Positions 8,391 to 17,162 of a DNA stretch of 64,000 nucleotides are shown piece by piece; positions within the stretch are counted from its first letter, which is position 1; each line of letters begins with the position of its first letter. A program made the translations under genes and the position numbers. The notes beneath the pieces were generated by a model that saw nothing but the letters and a program-made list of their open reading frames with translations, was not told the DNA's origin and ran no database searches. The stretch comes from Nocardia brasiliensis ATCC 700358 (GTDB lineage Bacteria; Actinomycetota; Actinomycetes; Mycobacteriales; Mycobacteriaceae): positions 9,114,001 to 9,178,000 of the forward strand of contig NC_018681.1 of the NCBI RefSeq assembly GCF_000250675.2, given 5' to 3'.

Positions 8391-9623
8391 TCAGTGGGTC
8401 TGGTGGCGGTCGCGTGCTGCGGTGTGCAGGACGATGGCCGCGACCACGAGGGTCGTGGTGGCGGCGCATGCGGCGGCGGTGGTGATGAGGGCGGGTATCG
8501 AGCGGGCGAACGCGACCATCAGCGTCACCTCGATTGCCAGGCCCAACCAGGTCAGGGCGGCGAGGGCGGTGCGGTCGACGGCGATGGCGGACAGCATCGC
8601 GCCCTGGAGCACGGCGAGGATCGCACCGTGCAAGGCGAACAGCCACAGCAGTCCTTGAATGGGGGCGTAGTCCTGGCCCGCCAGCACGGGCGCGATCGGT
8701 GCGGCCAGGGCGGCGCACAGCACGGCGGCGATGCCGATGCCGGACAGCACGGCCAGCGCCGAGCGGATCGCGCGCGCCGAATGGGTCGGCTGCGCCATCC
8801 GCGGGTACAGCACCACACCGACCGCCTGCGGCAACCAGAACGCGATCTTGGCCGCGATGGTGCCCAGCGCGTAACGGCTGGCGTCCGCGTCGTCCAGGAC
8901 CATGCGGACGACGATCAGATCGGCGGAGGACAGTGCCATCAGCGCCGCCTGCACCTGCGCGGCCCGCAGCACCGGTAGCACCCCGATGGCCTGCACCACT
9001 TCGTCTTCGTCCACGTCGGCGGTGCGGTCGCGCGGGGCGGGCGAGCCCGCGACGAACCTGGCGAACGCCGCCGCCACCGCGATACCCGCCGCCGCCGCGG
9101 TCAGTGCGGGCGCCGCGCCACCCCCAGCGGCGAGCACGACGAGCGCGGGCGCGACCCTGGCGATACCAGCCGCGCCGAGCACGACGCCCAACGCCCGAAA
9201 CCGCCTGCCGCCCTGCAACACTCCCTGTTCACCGGACAGCAGCACCAGGGCTGGGGCCGCGCACAACGCCGCGGCGCAGGCGGCGACGCCGACATTCAAC
9301 GCCGCGGTCACCACCGGAATCAGCAAGGCGACGACCACCGCCACGATCACCGCGCACCGCCACTGCAACCCGCGCAACGCGGCGGCACTCGCGCCCCGGA
9401 CCAGTTCCCTCGCCACCACGTTCTGCAAGGCCAGCGCGGGCACCGCACACAGCAGCTGCACCGCGAGCAGGCTCGCGAACTCGCTGTATCCGGCGACGCC
9501 CAGCCATCGCCCCGCCAGCAGCTGCAACAGGTAGCCGGCCACGTTGGCGGTCATCGCACCCGCCGTCACCAACGTCAGATCCGCCACCACAGGAAACCGA
9601 CGGACCGCAGACACGCTCGTCAT
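8391..9623 (-). CDS. Polysaccharide/lipid flippase-like membrane protein (MOP superfamily)
   Basis: A protein of 410 residues, almost entirely hydrophobic, with 12 or more predicted helices. The N-terminal helix pair with NVAGYLLQLLAGRWLG and EFASL is typical of the Wzx/MurJ/PST group (polysaccharide biosynthesis C-type). Family members flip lipid-linked sugars across the membrane. Here it sits among envelope glycosyltransferase genes and diverges from the Rv0226c-like gene, so export of a glycolipid precursor is plausible. The substrate is not readable. The shared upstream region holds a long palindrome. Confidence 0.78.
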   Translation of the reverse strand: MTSVSAVRRFPVVADLTLVTAGAMTANVAGYLLQLLAGRWLGVAGYSEFASLLAVQLLCAVPALALQNVVARELVRGASAAALRGLQWRCAVIVAVVVALLIPVVTAALNVGVAACAAALCAAPALVLLSGEQGVLQGGRRFRALGVVLGAAGIARVAPALVVLAAGGGAAPALTAAAAGIAVAAAFARFVAGSPAPRDRTADVDEDEVVQAIGVLPVLRAAQVQAALMALSSADLIVVRMVLDDADASRYALGTIAAKIAFWLPQAVGVVLYPRMAQPTHSARAIRSALAVLSGIGIAAVLCAALAAPIAPVLAGQDYAPIQGLLWLFALHGAILAVLQGAMLSAIAVDRTALAALTWLGLAIEVTLMVAFARSIPALITTAAACAATTTLVVAAIVLHTAARDRHQTH

Positions 9624-9672
9624 CGTCCCACCCGGCGGCTCCTCGGCGGCTGCGCACCCCCTGGTCGCGCGT

Positions 9673-9745
9673 GTTCATGATCAGGAGGAACCGGTGGCGG
9701 CATCGTTCGAGTAACCGCCGCGGTCAGTTCCCCCTGATCATGAAC
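9673..9745. promoter_or_regulatory. Long palindrome between divergent envelope genes
   Basis: A 19-bp inverted repeat (9673-9691 with 9727-9745) with one mismatch, each arm containing TGATCA. An inner imperfect stem lies in the 35-nt spacer (ACCG-GGCGG against CCGCC-CGGT). It lies 50 nt from the ATG of the flippase-like gene and 26 nt from the ATG at 9772. It could be an operator for a dimeric regulator or an extruding or RNA hairpin. Confidence 0.6.
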
Positions 9746-9771
9746 GCGTCCGCCGAGGATGCCGCGACGTA

Positions 9772-12042
9772 ATGGACGTAGGGTGCACAAGCGTGAACGC
9801 GAGCGAGCCGAGGGAGCCCGGGCGGTGGGGGAAGTTCGTCCCCGCCGGGTACAGCGCGGTGCTCACGCTGCTCATCATGGGACCGCTCCTGGGTCCGGGA
9901 TATCTGTTGCTGCGCGACGCGGTGAGTACCCCACGTTCCTATCTCACCGGCTCCGCCCTCGGACTCGGTGACGCGGCCCCGCGCGCGGTCCCGCAGGACG
10001 CGATGCTCGCGGTGCTGTCGCCGCTGCTCGACGGCGGCCTCATCGTCAAAGCGATCCTGCTCCTCGCGCTGTGGGCGGCCGGTTACGGTGCCGCCGTACT
10101 GGTTCGCGAACTTCTCCACGCACCCGTGCCCGCTCAACTCGTCGCGAGCACCGTCGCACTCTGGAATCCCTACCTCGCCGAACGACTCCTCCAAGGCCAC
10201 TGGAGCCTGCTCACCGGCTACGCCGCCCTCCCCTGGATCATCCTGGCCGCCAACCGCATTCGCGTTCCGATGCGCTGTGGTCCAGCACCTGGGACATCCG
10301 TCGGCTGGTTTGCTGCACTGCGGAATTGGGCCGGGTTGGCGGGGGCGCTCGCGGCGGCGGGACTTACGCCGACCGGTGCGGTGCTCGGGGCGGTGACCGC
10401 GCTGGTGGTGGTCGGGCGGCGGCGGTTCGCCGGGGTCGCGGTGCTGGTCGCGCTCGCGTCCGTGCCGTGGTTGCTGGCGACCGCGGTGTCCGGGTCCGGG
10501 AGCGAGCCGTCGGATCCGGCGGGGATCGCGGCGTTCGCCGCTCGGGCCGAGCCCGGTCTCGGCACGCTGGGGAGCCTGGCGGGTCTCGGCGGGATCTGGA
10601 ACGGGGACGCGGTACCGGCCACGCGGACAACGTTGCTCGCGTTGATCGGGACCCTCCTGTTGCTCGCCATCGTCGCCACCGGTCTGCGCTCGGTCTGGAC
10701 TGCGCAGGGCAACCGCTACGTGCTCCGGGCGCTCGTCGTCGTCGCGGCACTTGCGATCCTGCTGCCCGCCCTCGGCGCCACCCCTTGGGGCATGCACCTG
10801 CTGGAATGGCTCGTCGCCCACGTCCCCGGCACCGGATTGCTCCGCGACACACAGAAATACGTCGCACTCGCCGTGCCCGCCTACGCCCTGTGCGCCGCCG
10901 CAAGCTGCACGCTGCTCGCCGCCCGCTGCCACTCCGCCCGGAACGAGCAATCGCCCGGTACAACTGCGGCCCAACGAATCCCATCCGGCGCCAGTCCGTC
11001 AACCCTCGACCCCGAACGTGCCGAGGGCGCACCGGCAACAACTGACGCCATATCCCCAGTCAGCGCCCCCACACCTCCAGCCAGCGCAGCCACGACCAGC
11101 ACAAGCACCGCCACGGCCCAAGGCAGTACCTGCACGGCCACCACCTCCGACACCGGCACCACCGCACCCGAGGCCGACACCGCGACAGCCGAGGACGCCG
11201 CATCCCACGCCGGCACAGCGGGGAGCGACGGGATCGCCCGTACCGCCACAACTCCGGACACCATCGGCCAGTCGCTGCGCGGCCGCGACGATCCGTTGCT
11301 GTCCGACACGCCACCCCCGGTCGACGCAGCCGACCACGCCACTGCGTCCGCTGCCTCGTCTCGCGTTGCCACGCCACACACCACTCCAGGCAGAGCGCTG
11401 ACCCGCACGGTCGCAGGTGTTTTCATCGTTTTGCTGGTGCTGCCGCTGCTGGATCTCGCTTGGGGCGTGGGAGGGGCGTTGCGGCCGGTGCACTACCCCG
11501 CGGGGTGGGGGGAGGTTGCCGAGCGGGTGGATGGGCCGGGGGACGTTGCGGTGTTGCCGGGGGGAATGTTTCGGAAGTTCCGGTACAGCGGGACTGTCGC
11601 GGTGCTCGACCCGGCACCCCGCCTCCTGCCGCGCGACGTGTTGCAGACCGGCGAGCTGCCGGTGCGCGGGCGCACGGTGGCCGGAGAGGGCACGCGGGCT
11701 CGCACGGTGGAAGGTTTGCTCCTGCACGGTGGTTCGGCTGCGGAGCTGGCCGGGCAGGGCGTCGGCTGGGTGCTGCTGGAACGCGGTACTCCCGGCCCGC
11801 TCGGCGAATCGAAAACCACACTCGCGCAACTGGATCAGGTGTACACCGACACCGACCTCACGTTGTACCGCGTGCCCGGCCCGATCGACGAGCGCACGGG
11901 CTCCCCCTCGAATCGCCTACTGGTCATCGCCGCCCATCTCCTTTGGGCCGCACTACTTCTCGGCGGCGTGCTCCTTGCAGTCCTGGCGCGCACCCTCGCA
12001 CCGAGACCCCTGCACCTCAGGACACGCGCATCACGTTCTTAG
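9772..12042 (+). CDS. Large integral membrane protein, Rv0226c-like, possible GT-C-type
   Basis: A protein of 756 residues from ATG 9772; a GTG at 9793 with GGG-rich upstream sequence is an alternative. There are about ten to twelve helices: one group before residue 380 and one after 540. The Ala/Thr/Ser/Pro-rich loop of about 160 residues between them (about 383-543) is hydrophilic and poorly conserved in type. By position next to the glycosyltransferase it matches M. tuberculosis Rv0226c (about 576 residues from memory), so the loop accounts for most of the extra length. Polytopic topology with ALWNPYLAERLLQGHW resembles GT-C-like arabinan/mannan enzymes, but this is inference only. Confidence 0.75.
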   Translation: MDVGCTSVNASEPREPGRWGKFVPAGYSAVLTLLIMGPLLGPGYLLLRDAVSTPRSYLTGSALGLGDAAPRAVPQDAMLAVLSPLLDGGLIVKAILLLALWAAGYGAAVLVRELLHAPVPAQLVASTVALWNPYLAERLLQGHWSLLTGYAALPWIILAANRIRVPMRCGPAPGTSVGWFAALRNWAGLAGALAAAGLTPTGAVLGAVTALVVVGRRRFAGVAVLVALASVPWLLATAVSGSGSEPSDPAGIAAFAARAEPGLGTLGSLAGLGGIWNGDAVPATRTTLLALIGTLLLLAIVATGLRSVWTAQGNRYVLRALVVVAALAILLPALGATPWGMHLLEWLVAHVPGTGLLRDTQKYVALAVPAYALCAAASCTLLAARCHSARNEQSPGTTAAQRIPSGASPSTLDPERAEGAPATTDAISPVSAPTPPASAATTSTSTATAQGSTCTATTSDTGTTAPEADTATAEDAASHAGTAGSDGIARTATTPDTIGQSLRGRDDPLLSDTPPPVDAADHATASAASSRVATPHTTPGRALTRTVAGVFIVLLVLPLLDLAWGVGGALRPVHYPAGWGEVAERVDGPGDVAVLPGGMFRKFRYSGTVAVLDPAPRLLPRDVLQTGELPVRGRTVAGEGTRARTVEGLLLHGGSAAELAGQGVGWVLLERGTPGPLGESKTTLAQLDQVYTDTDLTLYRVPGPIDERTGSPSNRLLVIAAHLLWAALLLGGVLLAVLARTLAPRPLHLRTRASRS

Positions 12043-12267
12043 CTGAGCAATTCCAGCCCCGCGCAGAACCACCAGCAGTACTTACGAAGAGGTCACGCAC
12101 GCAGTCGCACAGCCTGCGCCCCACTCGATCGCCCGCGGCACCAAACGGGCCAGGCCGTTGACCACCGAAAAGCCCACGGCACCACCACGAACCACGCAAC
12201 CGCCACGGGAAACGCGCGCCAAGTCTCGACGGGCAGACTCAGTCCCACACAATTCGCCCGCGCGAAC
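12043..12267. other. Intergenic region between convergent genes
   Basis: Separates the 3' ends of the membrane protein and the glycosyltransferase. No clear hairpin terminator, RNA or small gene was seen. Confidence 0.4.
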
Positions 12268-13440
12268 TCAACCGACCGGGCGCGGGGCGATCAACCCCGA
12301 CGTGCGCTCGCCGCGTGCGACTGCGGCCAGCACCTCGTACACCCCGTTACCCGTTTGCTCCCAGGAGAATTCCCGGGCGCGGGCCCGCGCCTTCTCGCCC
12401 ATCACCGTGCGGGCGGCGTGGTCGCCGAGCAGTTCGCCTACTGCGTCGGACAATTGGGGGACGTCGTCTACCAGCAGTCCGGTGACGCCGTCGATGATCG
12501 AGTCGGTGAGACCGCGGGAACTGCGGTAGCCGATCGTGGGGACGCCGTGCTGCGCGGCTTCGATGACGGCGAGCCCCCAGCCTTCTTTACGCGAGGGCAG
12601 CACGTGCACCCAAGCGCGGGAGAGCAATTCGTGTTTGCGGCGTTCGTCGACGTGTCCGTGGAAGGTGAGGGCGTCGGCGATGCCGAGTCGCGCGGCGTCG
12701 GCTTTCAGGTTGTCGGCCCACCAGCCGTCGCCGATCACGTCGAGATGCAGGCCGGGGATTTCGGGGCGTAGTCGCGCGACGACCGCGAGCGCGTCCTCGA
12801 TCTGCTTGTGCGGCACCAGCCGCGACAGCACCACGATGCGCGGGTTGTCCGTGCGGGTTTCGGCGGCGCCGGTCGGCGCGTCGGCGGGGACGGGTTCAGC
12901 GCCGTTGCGCACCACCGCGATCCGGGTCTGCTCGACGCCGAGGGTGGCGAGTTCCTCGGCCGAGGGCAGCGAAACGGTCAGGTATTGATTGCGCCGGTGT
13001 ACGCGCGGCGAGAGTCGCGATTCGATCCACCAGCCGATCCGGCCGACCAGCCGCCCGGCGACCGGCCACTGTTCCCGATGGCCGTGATGCACCAGCACCA
13101 CCGCCGGCGCCTTGGCGGCCGCGGTGGCGAAGAACGGGATGCCGTTCTGCGTGTCGATGATGGCGTCGGGTCGCACGTCGCGCAGCGGCCCGAGGCCGAG
13201 CCTGCCGAGCGCCATCGCGGCCAGTGCCCGCGGATAGACGGAGTAGCGCCCACCGGCCCGGCTGATGTCGATGCCGTCGAGGTGTTCACGCTTGGGCGCG
13301 CCCGGATAGCGAGCGGTGCGCAGGGTGACCTTGACACCGCGTGCCGCGAGCTGCGCGCCGACCTGCTCGAGGTAGCGTTCGCTGCCGCCGCCCTGCGGGT
13401 GCCCGGTGTCGCGCCAGCACAGCAGGAGGACTTCGCGCAC
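12268..13440 (-). CDS. GT4-type glycosyltransferase, Rv0225-like
   Basis: A protein of 390 residues with a GT-B fold. The N-terminal acceptor domain has a Gly-rich loop GGGSERY (residues 17-23) and HHGHREQW (118-125). The donor domain has SRLVPHKQ (206-213) and the retaining-enzyme EX7E motif, E286 to E294 in EGWGLAVIE. Such enzymes use a nucleotide-sugar donor on the cytoplasmic face. It matches Rv0225 in type and position, between the Rv0226c-like and Rv0224c-like genes, so it probably works on the same envelope glycan or glycolipid. The start is ATG 13440. It is divergent from the methyltransferase. Confidence 0.87.
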   Translation of the reverse strand: MREVLLLCWRDTGHPQGGGSERYLEQVGAQLAARGVKVTLRTARYPGAPKREHLDGIDISRAGGRYSVYPRALAAMALGRLGLGPLRDVRPDAIIDTQNGIPFFATAAAKAPAVVLVHHGHREQWPVAGRLVGRIGWWIESRLSPRVHRRNQYLTVSLPSAEELATLGVEQTRIAVVRNGAEPVPADAPTGAAETRTDNPRIVVLSRLVPHKQIEDALAVVARLRPEIPGLHLDVIGDGWWADNLKADAARLGIADALTFHGHVDERRKHELLSRAWVHVLPSRKEGWGLAVIEAAQHGVPTIGYRSSRGLTDSIIDGVTGLLVDDVPQLSDAVGELLGDHAARTVMGEKARARAREFSWEQTGNGVYEVLAAVARGERTSGLIAPRPVG

Positions 13441-13661
13441 GGTCGAGCTTCTCTCGGTCAGGTGGTCCCGGGTTCGGGAACGTCGGATATCGGGCTACAC
13501 CCTAACCCGGCGACCCGCCGCGAAGCCGATCACCGGCGCATACGCAGGCACATGATCGGCAACCGCGCCGCGCCGGCCTGGTTATCGGCAGGCTTGCCCG
13601 CCCCGCGCGAGCGCAGGAGCGGACGACAGCTCCACAACACCGTTATGCGAGACTCGGCGCC

Positions 13662-14447
13662 GTGTTGAGAGCCGAAAAATCGCCCGCCGATGGCGCGGCC
13701 CCCCGGTTCGCGCGACGCGCGACGTTGCGCCGGTCGCTGCGCCTGCTCGGCAGTTTCCGGTTCGAGCAGTCCGATCCGGCGGTGTTCTACGGCGGCCTCG
13801 CCGAGGACAGCGCGGCGATGCTCGGCGATTTCTACACAGACCTCACCGGCCAGGATCTGACCGGGGCGACGATTCTCGATGTCGGCGGCGGGCCGGGCTA
13901 CTTCGCCGACGAGTTCCGGCGCGCGGGCGCACGCTATATCCCGGTGGAACCGGACCCGTCCGAAATGCACGCGGCCGGTTTGTCTGCGGCGGGTGCGGTG
14001 CGCGGCTCGGGGATGGCGCTGCCGTTCCGCGATGACGCGGTGGACATCTGCTTTTCGTCCAATGTCGCCGAGCATGTACCGGACCCGTGGCTGATGGCGG
14101 ACGAGATGGTGCGCGTGACGCGGCCGGGCGGGTTGATCGTGCTGTCGTACACGGTGTGGCTCGGCCCGTTCGGCGGGCACGAAACGGGACCGTGGCACTA
14201 CCTCGGCGGCGAGTACGCGGCGCGGCGGTACCGGCGTAAGCAGGGGCGGGAACCGAAGAACCGATTCGGCAGGTCCTTGTTCGCGGTTCGTGCGGCGGAC
14301 GGATTACGGTGGGCGGCAACGACTTCAGCCGACGTGCGCACCGTTTTCCCGCGCTACCATCCGCGCTGGGCGTGGTGGCTCGTGCGCATCCCGGCACTGC
14401 GGGAGTTACTGGTGAGCAATCTCGTCGTGGTCGCCACCAAGGCGTAG
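13662..14447 (+). CDS. SAM-dependent methyltransferase, Rv0224c-like
   Basis: A protein of 261 residues from GTG 13662. It is a class I fold (Methyltransf_11) with motif I ILDVGGGPGY (71-80), an acidic residue at the end of strand 2 (PVEPDPSE) and a post-motif VDICFSSNVAEHVPDPW. It matches Rv0224c in length and position, divergent from the glycosyltransferase. A role in methylating a sugar or lipid of the same envelope product is inferred. Its stop is 25 bp from the stop of the convergent small gene. Confidence 0.85.
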   Translation: MLRAEKSPADGAAPRFARRATLRRSLRLLGSFRFEQSDPAVFYGGLAEDSAAMLGDFYTDLTGQDLTGATILDVGGGPGYFADEFRRAGARYIPVEPDPSEMHAAGLSAAGAVRGSGMALPFRDDAVDICFSSNVAEHVPDPWLMADEMVRVTRPGGLIVLSYTVWLGPFGGHETGPWHYLGGEYAARRYRRKQGREPKNRFGRSLFAVRAADGLRWAATTSADVRTVFPRYHPRWAWWLVRIPALRELLVSNLVVVATKA

Positions 14448-14472
14448 CGACGGTTCAGTGCGCGAAGGCGAC

Positions 14473-14775
14473 TCAGTGCTCGAGCCACCCGCGCCGCCAG
14501 GTGCGCCTGCCGCACGGTTCGTGCAGCGGCCGGCTCCACGGCGATTCCTGGATCGCGAGACCGACGGTTTCCAGTGTGGTGAGACCGACCTGATCGGCTA
14601 AAGCCCCCACGACGGCTACTGCTTCAGCGGCTTGCATGGCTGCGGTTGCTTGCTCGATGGTCAGCGTGCGCCCCGGTAGGAAGGACACCACCCAGCCGCC
14701 CGCGCCGACGCTCTTCGCTTGATGTTCGGTCTGGTCGCTGGTCATCAGCGATCTGCCGACTACTTGCACCGCCAT
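14473..14775 (-). CDS. Hypothetical small protein, 100 residues
   Basis: ATG 14775 is preferred because GGAGAC lies 7 nt upstream; the open frame continues to 14865 and an internal ATG lies at 14745. The protein has a central helical segment (TIEQATAAMQAAEAVAVVGALADQ) and no signal peptide, membrane helix or known motif. I do not recognise it. It is convergent with the methyltransferase and upstream-divergent from the aldehyde dehydrogenase. Confidence 0.6.
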   Translation of the reverse strand: MAVQVVGRSLMTSDQTEHQAKSVGAGGWVVSFLPGRTLTIEQATAAMQAAEAVAVVGALADQVGLTTLETVGLAIQESPWSRPLHEPCGRRTWRRGWLEH

Positions 14776-14985
14776 GACTCGGTCTCCCCAATTGCGGTAT
14801 CGGTTCAGAAATCGAGCGAGCTGATCAGTAGCTAACAGCATCCTCTTTTCAGCAACAGAACGCAATAGTGCGTTCTACGAAAAGCGAACCGACAGGTTGG
14901 GATCCGTCCAGCTCAGCGCCGCCCTCCGCGCGCAGAACTGGAACAGGTTACAGACAACCGGACCACAAAACTGTAACGTGTTCTC

Positions 14986-16431
14986 ATGCATTACGACAGC
15001 TTGTTCATCGGCGGCCGCTGGACTGCGCCGGCCTCCACCGAGCGCGTTCAGGTCATCTCGCCGGTCACGGTCGAGCCGGTGGGCAGCGTCCCCGCGGTCA
15101 CCAGGGCCGACGTCGACGCGGCGGTCGCCGCCGCCCGGCACGCCTTCGACCACGGCCCGTGGCCCGCTACGCCGCCACAGGAGCGGGCCGAAGTACTCAC
15201 CCGGGCCGCGCGGCTGATCGAGCAGCGTTCGGCCGAGCTGCTCGCCGCGCTCACCGCGGAAATGGGCGCACCGCAGATGATCGCCATGACGCTCAACCAG
15301 ATTCCCGCGGTCGCCGCGCTGGACGCGTGCGCGGCACTCGCGAAGACGTTCCCCTGGAACGAGACTCGCACCGGACTCTTCGGCACCGCGCGGGTGAGCC
15401 GTGAGCCGCGCGGAGTCGTCGCGGCGGTCACCGCGTGGAATGTCCCGCTGTTCCTCGCCGCCAACAAGCTCGGACCGGCCTTGCTCGCCGGTTGCACCGT
15501 GGTGCTGAAACCCGCACCGCTGACACCGATCACGGCCAATCTGCTCGCCGACATCTTCACCGAGGCGGGCCTGCCCGAGGGCGTGCTCTCGGTGCTGCCC
15601 GCCGAACCCGAGGCCGCGGAGTACCTGGTTTCACATCCGGGCGTCGACAAGGTCACCTTCACCGGCAGCACCGCGGTCGGCCGGAAGATCGGCGCGATCG
15701 CCACCGGCCGGCTCAAGAGCGTGTCCCTGGAACTCGGCGGCAAGTCCGCGGCAATCCTGTTGCCGGACATGGACATCGCGGCCACCATTCCCGTGCTCGC
15801 CTTCTCCGGGCTGATGAACAGCGGGCAGGGTTGCGTCGCGCAGACCCGAATCCTCGCGCCGCGCAGTCGTTATGACGAGACCGTCGACGCGCTCGTCGCG
15901 CACGTGCGGACCATGCAGGTCGGCGATCCCGCGGACCCCGCGGTGCAGCTCGGCCCGCTGATCTCCGAGCGGCAGCGGGAACGGGTCGAGGGGTACATCG
16001 CGAAGGGCAAGGCGGAGGGCGCGCGCCTGGTGCTGGGCGGCGGCCGCCCTGAGGGTCTGGATCGGGGCTGGTTCGTCGAGCCGACCATCTTCGCCGATGT
16101 GGACAACAAGTCGACCATCGCGCAGGAGGAGATCTTCGGGCCGGTGCTGTCGGTGATCCCCTACGAGACCGAGGACGAGGCGGTGGCCATCGCCAACGAC
16201 TCGGTCTACGGCCTGGCGGGCTCGGTCTGGACGACCGACGTCGAGCACGGTGCCGAGATTGCCGCGCGGGTGCGCACCGGCACCTACGCGATCAATTGGT
16301 ATGCGTTCGACCCCAGCTCACCGTTCGGCGGCTACAAGAATTCCGGACTCGGCCGCGAGAACGGCCCCGAAGGGCTCGACTCGTTCTGCGAGCAGAAGTC
16401 GGTGCTCATGCCGATGGGGTGGACCGGCTAG
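14986..16431 (+). CDS. NAD(P)-dependent aldehyde dehydrogenase, Rv0223c-like
   Basis: A full-length protein of 481 residues. The hallmark residues are present: WN at 151-152, K175 in VLKPAP, the NAD-binding GSTAVG, the general base E249 in LELGGKSA, and the catalytic C283 in NSGQGC. It oxidises an aldehyde to an acid; the aldehyde cannot be told from sequence. It lies next to the Rv0224c-like gene, as in M. tuberculosis. The start is ATG 14986. Confidence 0.92.
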   Translation: MHYDSLFIGGRWTAPASTERVQVISPVTVEPVGSVPAVTRADVDAAVAAARHAFDHGPWPATPPQERAEVLTRAARLIEQRSAELLAALTAEMGAPQMIAMTLNQIPAVAALDACAALAKTFPWNETRTGLFGTARVSREPRGVVAAVTAWNVPLFLAANKLGPALLAGCTVVLKPAPLTPITANLLADIFTEAGLPEGVLSVLPAEPEAAEYLVSHPGVDKVTFTGSTAVGRKIGAIATGRLKSVSLELGGKSAAILLPDMDIAATIPVLAFSGLMNSGQGCVAQTRILAPRSRYDETVDALVAHVRTMQVGDPADPAVQLGPLISERQRERVEGYIAKGKAEGARLVLGGGRPEGLDRGWFVEPTIFADVDNKSTIAQEEIFGPVLSVIPYETEDEAVAIANDSVYGLAGSVWTTDVEHGAEIAARVRTGTYAINWYAFDPSSPFGGYKNSGLGRENGPEGLDSFCEQKSVLMPMGWTG

Positions 16432-16459
16432 CGGAACCCAGCCGGGACGTGGCGGCGCC

Positions 16460-16663
16460 TCAGTCCGTCGGCATGACCACCCGCAGGACCGGCTCGCTCT
16501 CGCGGCCGGTCAGGCCCGGCGCGTCGACGATCTCGACGCGCCATCCCGGCGGCAGGACGGCCTGCAGGCGCCCGGCGGCGCGGCGCAAGGGCGTGCTGAG
16601 CGTGGCCAGCTCGAAGCCGGTCACCAGGGGCGCGATGGACGCGCCCGTCTCCAGATCGGTCAT
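16460..16663 (-). CDS. Hypothetical small protein, 67 residues
   Basis: ATG 16663 with GAGGTGG about 7 nt upstream supports a real gene. It has a mixed hydrophobic/charged sequence including LPPGWRVEIVDAPGL and no recognised domain. It converges on the aldehyde dehydrogenase, ending 28 bp from its stop. Confidence 0.5.
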   Translation of the reverse strand: MTDLETGASIAPLVTGFELATLSTPLRRAAGRLQAVLPPGWRVEIVDAPGLTGRESEPVLRVVMPTD

Positions 16664-17162
16664 GCTCCAACCACCTCTCGCGCGTCGATCTCATCGTCTT
16701 GCCGCAGCGCGGGAATTCGATGTCGATAGGGAAGTAGTTCAGTCGATCAGTTAACGGTTAGCAATCGGACTGGCAGGTCATGAGACCAAGAACACTGCAA
16801 GCATAAGCCACCTGTGCGCAAACCTCACACATCAGGCAACTACCCCATGCCGCGCCTTGGCAAACGCTCCCTGCTCGCGATTCCGTGACCACCGACCATG
16901 ACCAATAGCACCACACATTCCGGCTCACGCGGCGGGAAACACGCGCAACGGGTGTGGATGACGTGTCATAGACCGGCCGCGGACGGGATGGTTGCCGCGA
17001 GGATTCCCACACCCGTCCCGAGCCGTTCTCGCCGGGTATTTGTTGGCATGGAACGGGATTCGACTCCTGCACCGTGAAAACCGGTGCGCGGCCGGAAGGC
17101 TCACGCGTACCTATTGTCGCGTCATCCCCACTTCCCACCGGAGCGCAACTGGGGAGCACACG
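16664..17162. other. 500-bp gene-free region, visibly lower in GC
   Basis: Open frames here have the composition of non-coding sequence, and no start has a convincing ribosome binding site. No tRNA, terminator or repeat was confirmed. It should hold the promoter of the 67-residue gene and the trailer of the GlxA-type regulator. Confidence 0.5.

Noticed and set aside
17030..17090. tRNA-like fragment GAGTCGAATCCC on the minus strand
   Set aside because: It resembles a T-loop, but no acceptor, D or anticodon arms can be folded around it and no integrase is nearby, so neither a tRNA nor an attachment site can be supported.
16758..17159. Minus-strand open frame of 133 codons in the low-GC gap
   Set aside because: Cys/Ser/Trp-rich composition unlike the neighbours, no ribosome binding site and no motif.
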